A DNA stretch of 64,000 nt. It comes from Xylaria sp. FL1777 (Eukaryota > Ascomycota > Sordariomycetes > Xylariales > Xylariaceae). The notes beneath the pieces were generated by a model. That model was not told the DNA's origin and made no database searches. It saw only the letters and a list, made by a program, of their open reading frames with translations. A program made the translations under genes and the position numbers. The DNA lies in the NCBI GenBank assembly GCA_022578965.1, contig MU400633.1, positions 51,645-115,644 of the forward strand, given 5' to 3'. The first letter of the stretch is position 1; each line of letters starts with the position of its first letter. Shown here one piece after another: positions 22,827-35,267 of the stretch.

Positions 22827-24647
22827 TTAATTCTGTTCTTCCACCACATTCTGTTCCCATGGTTTCATCGAATCTTCAATGCCTTTGTCCATATCAAACC
22901 AGAGATAGAAGCCACTCGCAACCAAGAAGAGAAACAAATTGGGTAGCAAGGGATAACGCAAATTATGCGTGGCATTCTGAATCACGGATTGCACCAACGG
23001 ATTGATCCAACCCGTCGCAAGATCGAGCGTGATTTCAAGGCCAGTGAAATGCGCCTCCTTACCCCTGGGTATCATGGCCGCATACATGACCCGATTGCAG
23101 GCGCGCAACGCGCTTGTGGCAGGATTGAGTAGCGCGAGTTCGACCCAGAATTCGGCGGTATGCTTGAATCCAATAGGAACATTGTTGCTAATGCCTAGAG
23201 TCCCCCAAAGACACCAGAGCACGTGGATACCAAGGAATGAGTAGGCGTAGCTCTTCATCTTCCATGGAAGAGCCGGATACACAAACATCCAGGTAAGAGA
23301 ACCGAGACTCGCAATTACAACCCCTAGAAAGGAGTATACAGTGTAGAGACGGTCAGCAGTACCTAATCCGCTTACCTCTCGGAATGCCAGACCTAAAACC
23401 GATTGGAAATTACTGCTGGCCGTGTTCCAGAGGACCCAGCCGATGCAGAGCTTGAAGGGTTCCGGGTACCTACGAAAGGATTTGAAGAGGTGGACTTCTG
23501 CGACAGTGTTAGCAAAGCCAGGTACTAGAGTTTGTTGGAATAGGCGTACGATTCTTGAGAGCTAAGAAAGCCAGGTTCTTCGACGGTGCCTTGGGGCCCT
23601 GGACAGAGGGTACGAAGAACCAACCAATAGCTCCGAGCACGACTGTTATAGAACCACCAACGGTGATGGCGATAAGGAAGGACAGATAACCATCTTTTGG
23701 CCCCGACATACTGGTGTTGGCGATGATGACACCAATCAGGAGAGATAGGATAGATCCGAGGTTTCCGGCAACAAGCGCGAGAACACTAGTCTTAGTGCCG
23801 ATATTCATCTGCGACTTGTGGCGCACTTCGTTCCCTCCTGGTGTGGCAGAGTCAGACGTTGTCGCCGTCCTGTCGAACCAGCCAGACTCGCGCATAAACA
23901 GTGGTATATAAGAAGATTCAATCGTGCCGTAGGCTGCGGAAACGGCTGCCAGCGTGAGCCATAGAGACGAGTAGGTAACGAGATTTTCGTAGGTCTTTTC
24001 CCTGAAGGACGCAAAGGGTAGTGCGAAAGTTCCAAATAGGATAATGCTGACGATCATGAGGTTCTTCCGATAATCTAAAGAGGACACGTCTGAGATTCTC
24101 TTCTTGAAGGAACCAAGAGGTTCGGGTAGTAAAGGGTCAAATTACTCACGGCCATAATCGGCTACTCCAGCAACTAAGAGTGTCAGAACACCCTCGATTG
24201 ATCTACTGATGGCTTGGAGATAAAGGATATAGCTGTTGTAGTCAACTTCTCCAGGGCCGAAGGGGACGACGCAGACAATCGTGCCACGAGTGGCACACGG
24301 CTTGTCCGTTCCAGGTATATGACCGACGGCGTTTGCGACGGACTGCAATACAGCGGGAATGTATCTTCCAGCCACCCCATTTGTTGGCCCTGTCTGCGCA
24401 TATGGTTAGCAATTATCCCACGATCATAGAGTATAAGAGATGGATTATTGTGAAGACGACTTACAGAAAAGCACACTAATAACCACGCCCACAAGGCTCT
24501 CTTCGTCTTCAGGGGGCTTTTAGTAGCGACATTCGTTTGAGAATTTTCAACATCGTGGCTTGAGGTGCTAGAGGCTTGGGCCAGTTTAACGACGGTACCA
24601 TATTCGAGTTTCGGGTCACTTTCCCGAATGGACACAGGGTGTTCCAT
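22827..24647 (-). CDS. ATG22-like: Atg22-like vacuolar membrane transporter (MFS fold)
   Basis: Four exons: 24647-24465, 24393-24150, 24074-23550 and 23497-22827, coding 540 aa; introns are 71, 75 and 52 bp with consistent phases. Family blocks are present: RALWAWLLVCFS then TGPTNGVAGRYIPA at the first helix, a DYG...YRKN junction, SYIPLFMRESGW, WVLWNTASSNFQSV, FREVSGLGTADRLYTVYSF and a C-terminal set of hydrophobic helices. Roughly 11-12 membrane segments can be seen. In yeast Atg22 exports amino acids from the vacuole after autophagic breakdown; fungi carry several paralogues, and this one may move another substrate. The exon 3 acceptor could instead be at 24089 (adds five residues, also in frame). 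I prefer 24074 because it has the better pyrimidine tract and gives the tighter DYGHYRKN join. Confidence 0.88.
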
Positions 24648-25824
24648 TCTTTTCGCTAATCGCTTGCTGATTTCTATTCGCACACGTGAAGCTTTGGTTT
24701 TGAGTCTAAATTCCCAAGAGTCGCACAAGAAGGCGTTGAAGATGATTTATAGCAGTGATAGCAGATCCAGGATCTTCACAATTCCCAAGGAGTTCCTATA
24801 TGCGTGTTCGCTAATTATGACATGAATGAAAGGTAAAGCATGCTTTTCTAACCTTTTCGATATAGAACAAGTTATAACAACATAAGACTAAATTAGAATT
24901 TCTAAATCTCGAGTAAAGAACAGAATCTATAAGAATGTGCGAGTTAGACTAACCCATGATCCAACATCGTTCGAGGTGATTTGGATGAGCAAGTTTGAGG
25001 CCGTTATATACCGGCGCTAAGCCCTCTATCCTCTTGGTCAGGGCCTACTATCTCGGTCCCACGATGTCCGTACCGCATCTACCTATACACAGTAGATCCT
25101 CCGAGCGATACCGAATACGGGCTAATAGCTGCTGCAACCCCGCGGCGTGGAACCTAGAAGTGTGGATGAAGCGGATCTCAGGCGGGACCAGCGCTCGGCG
25201 GATTCAATCTACTCGTGGAAAGGGGCACTTCGACTCACACACTTCAAATGCCATGGCGGTTATGTTTTTTAGTCTGACGGATGTGTTCATTGTCTATTAT
25301 ATGTATCCGTTACATATTTAACTAATTAGGCATCTAGAACTACTCTATGCCAAGTCATCATACTCGCATAGGAAAATGTTATGAGGGGCAATGGATGTTT
25401 AATATCAGTCTCGTATGCCTATTTTAACACTTTCGTAGTCTCCCAAGTCGTCTTTGCCTCAGATTATCCACTTAGACTACCTCGAACTCTCTATATCTGT
25501 TATAGTTGTGACCTCGGCTTTTCAGGCATCAATAAGCCAGTCCGAAATCAATAAATCAGCATCAAATATCTCATTCCTGAAACTAGGCAAATATTGATAA
25601 AGCATATTCATGTCTTTTACCGTCTTCTCCAACCGGGAGGGGTAAAAGACCTCCGCATCCAGACTCCCAAAATTCGCGGGTGTGGCAAGCATATCGGAGT
25701 TATTTAGTCTGCAGGTGAGAGGCTCACCTTTCCTGCTGGAGTTCCGATTTACTGCTCTGGGTGAAGTCTTAGCTCTTAAGACATGTCTTGGGAGTTGTTT
25801 TAGGAGTATATGTACTTGCTTACC
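24648..25824. other. Intergenic region before the AT-rich block
   Basis: Promoter side of the Atg22-like gene and the last normal-composition DNA before the AT-rich block. No gene recognised; the frame at 24995-25321 (+) has no support. Confidence 0.5.
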
Positions 25825-25967
25825 TCTACATTGCAGGACTTATGCCTCTACATTGCAGGACTTATGCCTCTACATTGCAGGACTTATGCCTCTACATTGC
25901 AGGACTTATGCCTTTACATTGCAGGACTTATGCCTTTACATTGCAGGACTTATGCCTTTATATTGCC
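25825..25967. repeat. 22-bp minisatellite at the edge of the AT-rich block
   Basis: Six full copies and a half copy of a 22-bp unit containing TACATTGCAGGACTTATG. The first four are identical; the fifth and sixth share one base change (TCTACA to TTTACA) and the half copy adds another. Because 22 is not a multiple of three and the unit has no stop in any phase, all three plus-strand frames stay open and read the same cyclic 22-residue peptide. That explains the long but meaningless reading frames here. Confidence 0.95.
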
Positions 25968-25989
25968 TTGCACCTGCATGTAGATATAT

Positions 25990-26959
25990 TATTTATCGAA
26001 GCTGCTATTATTAATTAAAGAAACATACACTTAGCTACAACTACTTGTAAATATTAGCTATTAACTACAACTATTTATATACTACTTGTAACTATATAAA
26101 CTTTTAGTATAACAAATTATTATATTTTAAATAAATAAAGTTAAATCTTTTTTTAAAAAACTAGCTTTAGTTATATGTTATATTTTTAATTTTAAATGCA
26201 ATTTATTTAATTTACTTTATGTATTGTTTTTTATTTTTTTATACTTATTACTTTGTTTATTTTGCTTTTAAATATTTGCTTAAGTTGCTTTTTTATTAAT
26301 TTAAGCGTATGCTTTTGTGTAAACTTTAATAATTTTTTTAGTGCTTTTATTATAATAAAATTAATAGCTTATATAATAAACTTTAAACTTAAAAGCATAT
26401 ATATTTTATAAGTATTAAGCTAATATATTTTAAACTATATTATAAAACTTATTTTTAATAAATTTATAAAAAATAATTAATTTAAGCTTAATATTAAGTA
26501 TAATATTAATATTATTAAAAATAAAAGTAATGTTATTAAATTAACTAAAAACTAATAGCTAAAAATTATTATTATATATATTTTTTTTTTTTTTAATAAA
26601 AAAAATTTAAAAAATTGCTATTATAAACTATAAAGTTTTTAGTTAGCTTATAATTAATAAAGTAAACATATAGCAATTATATAAATAAGTTTTATTTTAT
26701 TAATATAAATAGTAGCATTAATAGCTTTTTATAAAATTATATTTATTATAGTTATTTTTAAACTGTTATGCTTATAAAATAATATAAAGTAAAAAAAAGT
26801 AATAAAAAATAATAATATAATAGCAGTAATAAAAAAAATTAAAACTTAATAAAATATTTAAAACTTTTAAGCTGTTTATTTATAAAGGTTAGTTTTACTT
26901 AAAAAATTATTTATAATTAAGCAGTTAAAACATAAACTTTTTAGTTTGCTTTTTGCTAC
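25990..26959. other. AT-rich sequence without recognised element
   Basis: Nearly pure A/T sequence with homopolymer runs. No LTR, TIR or readable relic frame was recognised. Confidence 0.5.
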
Positions 26960-27410
26960 AAAATAAATAAAAAACGCAAAAAAAAGCATTAATACTTAAA
27001 AGAAAACATATATATTATTAGCAAAGCATAAATACTTAAAAAAAAACTATATATTACTAGCAAAAAAAAGCATAAATATTTAAAGAAAAACTATATATTG
27101 TAGCTTTATATAACTTAAGCTAAAACTAGTATGCTAGCAAAAAAAAGCATATTAAAATATTTAAAGAAAAACTATTTATTGCTAGCAAAAAAAAGCATAA
27201 ATACTTAAAAAAAAGCTATATATTATTAGCAAAAAAACGTAAAAACATTTAAAAAAAGGTTATATATTGCATTATAGCTTTATATTATTTAAGCTAAAAC
27301 TTGCATGCTAGCAAAAAAAAGCATACTAAAATACCTAAAAAAAAACCATTTACTGCTAGCAAAAAAAAGCATAAATATTTAAAGAAAAGCTATATACTGC
27401 AGTATTAATA
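26960..27410. repeat. Minisatellite with GCTAGCAAAAAAAAGCAT units
   Basis: Units of roughly 45-60 bp begin with variants of GCTAGCAAAAAAAAGCATA and continue with ATTTAAAGAAAAACTATATATT. A higher-order period of about 180 bp is also visible: the stretch containing AGCTTTATAT...TTAAGCTAAAAC...GCATGCTAGC occurs near 27110 and again near 27285. Copies differ by scattered substitutions. Confidence 0.7.
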
Positions 27411-27757
27411 AGCATAAACCATATATATATACCTTATATTATTATTTAAGCTATTATATTTAGTTAAAAAAATTAAGTTTATTTATAAAGCCTTAATATA
27501 TATAAACAATTAATTGCTAATATAGTAATAATAATAATAATAGTAATAATAAAAAATCTTTAATATTTCTTAAAAAACCTCGATTTTTTTAAGTTAACTA
27601 TTGTTTATAGTTATAATTTATTATTAAATTAAGTATAAATATTAAAGCATAATAAACTTAACTTATTAAAAAGGCTAATTTATTACTATAAAACAAAGTA
27701 TACTTTTATTAAGTTTTTATATGTTTAAAAAGCTTATTAGTTTAATAAAGTAAATAT

Positions 27758-28250
27758 TGTTACAAAATTAGCACTAAAGTAGCCTTTAAAGCAACTTAAT
27801 GCCTTTATATATACTTTAAAAGTTTTTTGCTAACTAAAGCCAAGTTATGTAATAACTTACTTAGCTTACTAAGCTTACAGTAATTTAAAGCTTACCGGGC
27901 TTATAGTAATTTAAAGCTCACTAGGCTTACAGTAATTTAGTGCTTATTAAATTTACAATAATTTAAAGAAAGTTTTTGCTTTTTTTACCTCTTTTTTGTT
28001 TATATAATCATATACTTTCTATATTTAATTATTCACTTAGTTTTAGCTCTTTAGCTATTAATTTTTTCTTATAACTGCTAAGTACTAATATATTTATTAT
28101 TTTTAATCTCTTAAGACCTTTATTAATGCATAGTGGTAAAAGTACCCCGAAAACCTCCTTAACGAACCACTGCTAAGGATTCTATTATTACTTGCAAATC
28201 AAGACCCTAAAAGCAAACCCGTTATATTGGTATATAATAAGTCCGTTATA
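27758..28250 (+). repeat. Solo LTR of the chromovirus family
   Basis: This 493-bp sequence matches the LTRs at 37345-37838 and 44518-45011 along its whole length, from TGTTACAAAATTAGC to GTCCGTTATA. It is flanked by a perfect 5-bp target duplication, AATAT (27753-27757 and 28251-28255). No internal retroelement sequence adjoins it. It is therefore a solo LTR left by recombination between the two LTRs of an older insertion. It keeps GC-richer spots (ACCCCGAAAACCTCC near 28145) where RIP-preferred CpA sites are few. Confidence 0.9.
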
Positions 28251-28255
28251 AATAT

Positions 28256-28629
28256 ATGCTATATAAAGACTGCTTATATGCTTGCAAATAATCCTTAGCG
28301 TATATTTTCTTTTATTGTTATTTCACTGTTGTTTTTTTATTTAAGCAAGTTTATATAGTTTAATAATTATTTTTTTATTTTAAGTTTAGCATTAAACTAT
28401 AAACCTTTAGTAATAATTAAGCGTTATGTTTTAAATAGTGGATTTTTTAAAATAGTTAAATATAAAAAATATAGCTTTAATTATTATAAAAATAACTTAA
28501 TAAAACTAACATTAGTTATTAATATTATTTGCTAAAAATATAAATATATATATAAGCTCTTAAGAAACTTTTATATATTAATTAAAATATTTAGTATATT
28601 AAGTGCTTTAAATTTAACCTTTAATAAAA
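28256..28629. other. AT-rich spacer
   Basis: Sequence between the solo LTR and the 23-bp satellite. No recognised feature. Confidence 0.4.
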
Positions 28630-29270
28630 CTTTTATATAAACTATATTAGCTTAGTTTAATAAATGTTTATATAATTAACTTACAAAATTAATACTTAGT
28701 TATTTTAGCACTTTTAATGCAATTAACTTTATTAAACTTAACTTTAGCTTATAGCTTATATACTTAGTTTTTAATTAACTAGTATTAATAAATGCCTTTA
28801 TACTTAATTAATTATTAAACTAGCTAAATTAGCACTTTAATGCTTACTTATATATATTTATTTATAAATGTTTACATAATTAATTATAAGTGATAAATGT
28901 TTACTACTTTTTATATATAGTAAATATTTAATGCTTTTATATGTTTTAGCACTTTTAGTGCTTAATTTATAGCTTTTATAATTAACTAATAAATGTTTTT
29001 AATAAACGTTTAAACTTAGTTATTTTAGTACTTTTAAGTATAGCTTGCATAATTAACTAATAAATGCTTATAACTTATATAATTAATTACTAAACTTAAT
29101 TATTTTAGCATTTCTAGTTTTAGTTTATAGCTTATATAATTAATTAGTAAATGCTTATATAACTAACTAATAAATATATAATTATTATTACTTTTTATAT
29201 GTTTTAGCACTTTTTAGTGCTTTGTTTATAGCTTATATAATTAATTAATAAATATTAAGTGCATTATTAA
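28630..29270. repeat. AT satellite (left part), target of TIR element copy 1
   Basis: Irregular array of short units such as ATAATTAACTAATAAATGCT and TTAGCACTTTTTAGTGCTT. The same units continue at 35268-36080, on the other side of the 5,997-bp element. Its last eight bases (29263-29270, ATTATTAA) are the left copy of that element's target duplication. Confidence 0.75.
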
Positions 29271-31235
29271 TTATTTTAAGTGCTTTAAACCAAAATGGTC
29301 CTTGCGTTTATACCTCTTTAGCTATACTACCTCTTTACTAATTATAACCTTTTTTACTTTTCTTAATATAAACTTGAAATTTTGGTTTAAAGTAATTATG
29401 TTGATTTTTTTGCTTATGTTTTTATTTAAAAAACAATAAACCGTAATTTATTTATGTAGCAACTTTAAATCTGTTTAAAGTTATACCTAATTAATTAATT
29501 ATTGTATTTTGCATATAGTTATATTTTTTTTGTATTTTTTTAACGCTTAGTTGTTGTTATATTGCATACTATAGATTTTTCGACCGAAATATTGTTTTTT
29601 TTACTATTGTTTTTTTTGCAATTACTTTGCTTGCTTGTATAGTTTACTATATTAGCATTTATATTACTTTTTATATTTAAATTAACTAACTTTTTTAATA
29701 TTACTTTTATTGCTTTTAACTTTAAAAATAATTCTAATTATAAAAGTAATAACTTAAATAAAGAATTTAATTTTATATGCTAGCAATAAGTTATAACAAA
29801 TATGCAAAAGTATTAGTATTGCAATTATAATTAAAGCTATAATTTTTGTTAGTTTTTAAAAAAATAGCTTTTATTATAAATTATAACTAATAATTAGTTA
29901 AAGCTATAAATACGCAAAATAGGTAACATATTAAAAAACTTTAAAGTTTAATAGCGTTTTTAAAAAGCTAGTATTTAAATAAAATTTAAAAAAAATAATA
30001 TAAGTTGTAATATTACTAATATTTTTGCATTTTAAAACAAGCTTTTTATTTTATTTAAACAATTAACCTTTACTAAATTTAATCTTAAGGCATTTAAGGC
30101 TTTTAGTAAAAAGCTCTGTTAAATTAAAAATGTTTATAATACGTAATAAATTAAAAGGTTATTTTGTTTTTTTTAGTTTTAAATTTAAAACGCATTTTTA
30201 CGTTTTGCTGCTTTTTTTTTAAGTATTTTTACGAATTAGCAAACTAGGCATAAATTTTATAATATAACTAAAGCTAACATATTGTTTTTTTATATTATTT
30301 AAGCATATATAATTATAGCTTTATTATTAAATATATATGTACTTTTAACAAGCAATTTTTTATAGTAATTTATTAACATTTATTTTTATAATAATAAAAT
30401 ATAAACTTAAGTAATTAATACTTTTGCTTAATTTAAGATATATATTAGCTATAAGTTTGTTTTAAAACAGCTAAATAAAATAGCTAAACAAAGTTATATA
30501 TATAGCAGCTAGTTAGCTAATGTTTTAATACTTAAATTAATAAATATATAGCTTAACTTAAAGTATATTATTTATAACTTAAGTACTATATTTATATATA
30601 ATAATTTTAACTTTAAAGATAGTATTTAAAATTTTAGCATAAGTTATAAAAATATTATGCAAAATTTAATTAACTATTTTATAGTTATTAGTTTAAATAT
30701 GCTTAGCTTATTTATATAGTTATAATAGTATATTACTACTTTTTTTAAAAAAAAAATAGCTTTTTTTTTATTTAATGCTAATTTAGCTTATATAAATAAA
30801 GCAATTAATTATTTATTAGTTTATGCTGTTTATTCTTTATTTAAATTATTACATTTAAAAAGGTTTGCTTTATTTTTAAATATTGCATAACTATAAAATA
30901 ACGTTAGCTATATTTTATAAACTTCTGCTATTTATAAAAACAAAAAAGAAATATTTAAAGTATATTAAGTTTATAATACTTTATTTTGTATTATTTTAAA
31001 TTATTAAAACTATAATAAATAACTTATAATAATATATAAAGATTAAAAAACTATATTTTTTATTTAAACTATAGTAGCTGCTTAAATAAAAGCAAGCAAT
31101 ATATATAACTATAAATAATAAATGCTTTTTATATTAGCTTTTTTTTATATTGCGCTAAATTTTATTTAATTAATTTTTTAGACTTTTTAAGATTTTTTTA
31201 TAAAATATAACATGCAATTTTTTAGCTACAAGCAA

Positions 31236-32537
31236 TATATTAAAAAAAATAAAGTTTAATATTATTAAGCTTTACTATTATTACATAATAAGTTTTATGC
31301 TTATATTTTAGCGTTTTTAATTTATAACTTAGTTAAATTTAATATATTATTTTTTAATAAAGTTTAATTAAACTATATTTAAATAGCATTAAAAGGCATA
31401 AATCTTATATTATTTAAGCAAAAAATTGCAGCTTTATAGTTTTAATAGTTAAAATATGCAAATTAAACAAAAAAATATACTTAAAACAAAAGCAAATTAA
31501 TTAACATTAAGTTTTAAAACTATTATTAATATATAAATATTATAAAATATTTATTTATAATAATTATAGCAGTTTAGCTTAGCAATTATAAAATGTTATA
31601 TTAAATTATTTTTTATTTTTTTATTTTTTTTTATAAAAAAAAGTTTAGTAATTATAAACTAAAAATATTATATTTTGCTTAGTTATTTTATTTTAATATT
31701 ATAAAACTAAAACTTATAATAAAAATATTATAATTAAGCTTTATTTAGTATATTATAACTAAAAACAAATAAAAAGCTATTAATTTAGCTTTAAAGCATA
31801 TTAATAATGCTTTTGTTATTAATATAAAAAATAATAAAAACTTTATATAAAATGTTTTTATTATATTTAATTAATTAGCTATTATAAGCTTTTATATTGC
31901 TTTAATCCGTAATAATATAAAATAGTTCTTTTAAATATATTAGAATAAATAGCATACTTTTCTTTTTATTAATTAAAATATTATTAAATATGCTTGCAAA
32001 ATATATATTAATAATAATATTAAAAAACATATTAATAGTTATACTATGTTATATAATCTTTTTAATATGCTAAATTTATTAACAAAAAAAAAGCAATAAT
32101 TTGCTAATACTAAAATTAATAAGTTTAATATTAAAGTTATTTAATTAACTAAAATTTTAATATAATAAAACATATTAAGTTTAGCTAATAAAAATAAACT
32201 ATTTGTTAAAAGTAATAAAAAATAGCAGCTATATATTTTTAATTATAAAAAAGCAAAAAAGAAAAAAAAAAAAACTAAAAAACTATAGCTAAATATAGAT
32301 TAATATAAAGTATTATATATGTTTTACTTTTTTTGCTTTTTTTTTAGCTTTTTAAAACTATTATTTGCTAGCAATTTTTTATTATGTTTTAGTAGTTTAA
32401 ATTATATTAGTAAATTTATAGCTAGCAATATATTTATATATATAAAAAAAGCACTTAAAAATAATATAACTATAGTTAGTTTTATTAAAAATAATAAAAC
32501 AAAAGTTATAGCTGCTATTAAGCATAAAGCTAACTAG
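31236..32537 (+). pseudogene. Relic reading frame in TIR element copy 1
   Basis: This is the equivalent of 51800-53101 in copy 2, at the constant offset of 20,564 bp. The stretch 32319-32537 is still stop-free for 72 codons in both copies. Here it is more heavily mutated than in copy 2. See the copy 2 entry for the description. Confidence 0.5.
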
Positions 32538-35127
32538 CTTAATTATATATTAAGCGTTTAATAAATATTTAACTGCTGCTTTATTTATATTTTTAATATT
32601 AATTTTAAAGTTAAATAAAGTATGTTTTTAATAGCATTTTTAATTTATGCTTTGTTTATAAAATGCTTAGTATGCTTATTAAAAGCATGCTAATATATTA
32701 TAAAAAGCTTAGCATATAAAACATAGCTATATTTTTCCTATTTATTTTATTTAAATATTTTTATAATATTATAAACTAAAAAAAATATAATATTTATATT
32801 AATTATTTTATTAAATATAGCAGCAATATATTATTAAACCTTTTTTAGCATAAAATATTTTGTTATGCTATTAATAGCAAAGTTTAAGTATTAATATAAG
32901 TTTGCAAAGTGTTTTATATAAAATTTTTAAAGCTTTTACTATAAAAACTAAAAAATAATTCCTTTTTAAAGCATAAATTGCTAGCATATTTTTAATAATA
33001 ACTTTAATAGTTAGTTAAAGTTATAATAATATAAATTACAGCATATTTTTTATTATATATTTTTTTGCTTTTTAAGATTTTTATTATTTAGCTGCTATAA
33101 AAACTATAAAGTATATTTTTTAAAGCATTTTACATTTATAAATTTATATATGCTTAGCTAAATAGCTTATAGCTTATTTTTAAACTTTAGTTTAGTTTTA
33201 GTTTACTTAGTAAACTTAACTAGCTTAAATTATTTTAATTTAAAGTTAATTATTAAACTATTTTTATTTTTAAGCTTATTAGTTATAATTAATTAGTAGT
33301 TTAATAATATAAACTATATATAGCTAAACATTAAGCTTTTTAATGTATTATTGCTTATATTTATTATAAAACGCAAATTATTTTAATTGTTTTTTAGTAG
33401 TTTTTTTTTATGCTTTAGTTTAAAAAGCTTAATTTTTTGCGCTTTTAATAAATCAAAATATTAATAAAAAGTAAAAAAAAATGCTGTTTTTTATATTATA
33501 CTATTTTAAATAGCTTAGCTAAACTTTTATAATAAGTTTAAAAAGTTTTTAAAAGCAATAAAGCTAAATTAAATAATATGCATTATATTATAAATATTTA
33601 TTTTTATTTTAAAAGCTATAATAGCAAGCATAATTTAATAAAAAAAGTTTAGCTTTATAAATTTGTTATATAATTGCTATTAATTATTAAAACGTATATT
33701 TATATTATATTTTTAAATAAAGCGCTTTATTTTAGTTAAAATAAACTTTAACTTTTAAAGCTATATTATTAAAAAATAGCACATAGCAATAAGCTTTTTT
33801 TTGCTATTTATAAAAATAATAATTTTAAGAATTAAATATGTTATATTATATTATATTTTATTAATTAAAAAACTTAATTACTAATAATCTTTTATAATAG
33901 TATTTTTTTTTATAAAATAAACAATAAAAAATATATTAAGCTAATTAACTAAAACATAAATAAATTGTAGTTTTTTTAAATAAATACTTTGCTATTAAAA
34001 TTTAGCTTTAAATAATATAAACTTTTAAGCGTTTAAGCTTAATATAGTAATATAGCTAAACTATAATATATTTTATAGAACTAATGCTTTTATATAATAT
34101 ATATTAAAATATATAATTTAGAAATCTTTTTATTAATAAACTATATAAAGCTTATTAATAGTTATAAACGTAATTTTTTAATTAAACAAAAAGTTATAAA
34201 ACAAATTAATAAAGTATTTTTAAGTAGCTTATTTAAACTTAAAAATAACATATATAAAACGTTTTAAAGCTAATTTAGCTTATATAATATTATTTTATTA
34301 AACAATAAAAATATATTTTTATAACTACTTATATAATATTAATTAACTTTTATTATATTATTTATTATTAATAATAAATAAGTGTTAAAAATTTAAGCAA
34401 TTAAATTAAATTAATTATGTTTTAATTGTTTTAATAAGCATAGCTATAAAATTATTATGCTTTATATAATAACTAAAATAGTTTATAACATAATGCTTTT
34501 TTTATAACTAATTTAAGCTATTAATATAATATTATTATAACAAAATATTATATGCTAAATTAACTTAATTTATTTAACTTTAAGCTTAAGCTTATATAAT
34601 TTGTTAAATTAATAATAATTTAAAATAGCATTAATAATAGCTTATATAAAGTTATATTTTAATATATACTATTAGTTATATTTTAATTATAGCAAAATAT
34701 GCTATATAAAATACTAAATATAATTATTAAGTAAATGCTTTAATATTATATTATTAGCTAGTTTATTTAGTTTGTTAAGCTTTTTAATAAATTTTAAAAG
34801 TTTTAAAGCTATTAATTTTTTTAAAAAGTAACTATTAATTAAGCTAAAGCTAGAATTATTAAAAGTTTGCAGTTTTATAATAAAGTAAAAAAATAATACT
34901 AATTAATAAATTAATAAATAAAGCTTAACTTTTAACTGTTTAAGCTTAAAACACTATAATATAATAAAGTATTTTAATTATAAAGTTAGTACTAAATATA
35001 AATATTATTATAAAAAGCTTTAAGCAATGTTATAATTATTATTTTTAAGGTTTATTAACGAATAGTTTATAGGTATAAGTAGTATATATACGTATGCAAA
35101 GTAAACCTTAGCTTAAAAATCAACAAA

Positions 35128-35144
35128 GGTGCTTTAGACTAAAA
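35128..35144 (+). repeat. Subterminal copy of the TIR core in TIR element copy 1
   Basis: GGTGCTTTAGACTAAAA repeats, in direct orientation, the left-end sequence GGTGCTTTAGACCAAAA (best preserved in copy 2). The equivalent in copy 2 is at 55692-55708. Subterminal repeats of this kind are often transposase binding sites. Confidence 0.55.
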
Positions 35145-35267
35145 TATATAGAACGTAGGCTTTAGACCTACAAATACATCTGCACAGGCCCTTAAAAAAA
35201 GTAGGTCGTAGCTTGCAGCAAGCGCAGCTTGCTGTTCTATGTTTCTAATCTAAGGCACCTAAAATAA

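Larger units (their letters stand above)
29271..35267 (+). mobile_element. 5,997-bp TIR DNA-transposon-like element, copy 1 (RIP-degraded)
   Basis: Ends are inverted repeats: TTATTTTAAGTGCTTTAAAC on the left, and on the right the complement of TTATTTTAGGTGCCTTAGA. It is flanked by a perfect 8-bp target duplication ATTATTAA (29263-29270 and 35268-35275). The whole 5,997 bp is homologous to 49835-55831 with no net length change. An 8-bp duplication with TIRs suits hAT, and also P, KDZ or some other DNA-transposon superfamilies. A plus-strand relic frame at about 31236-32537 is shared with copy 2. I could not identify a transposase motif, so the superfamily is open. Confidence 0.88.

Noticed and set aside
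1..26000. tRNA genes, CRISPR arrays or a biosynthetic gene cluster
   Set aside because: No A-box/B-box pair was noticed, no spaced direct-repeat array with unique spacers exists, and no synthase, P450 or transcription-factor neighbours accompany the esterase or the transporter.
25682..26018. Two repeat-containing open frames of 110 and 76 codons
   Set aside because: They exist only because the 22-bp minisatellite has no stop in any phase. They have no start context or downstream domain.
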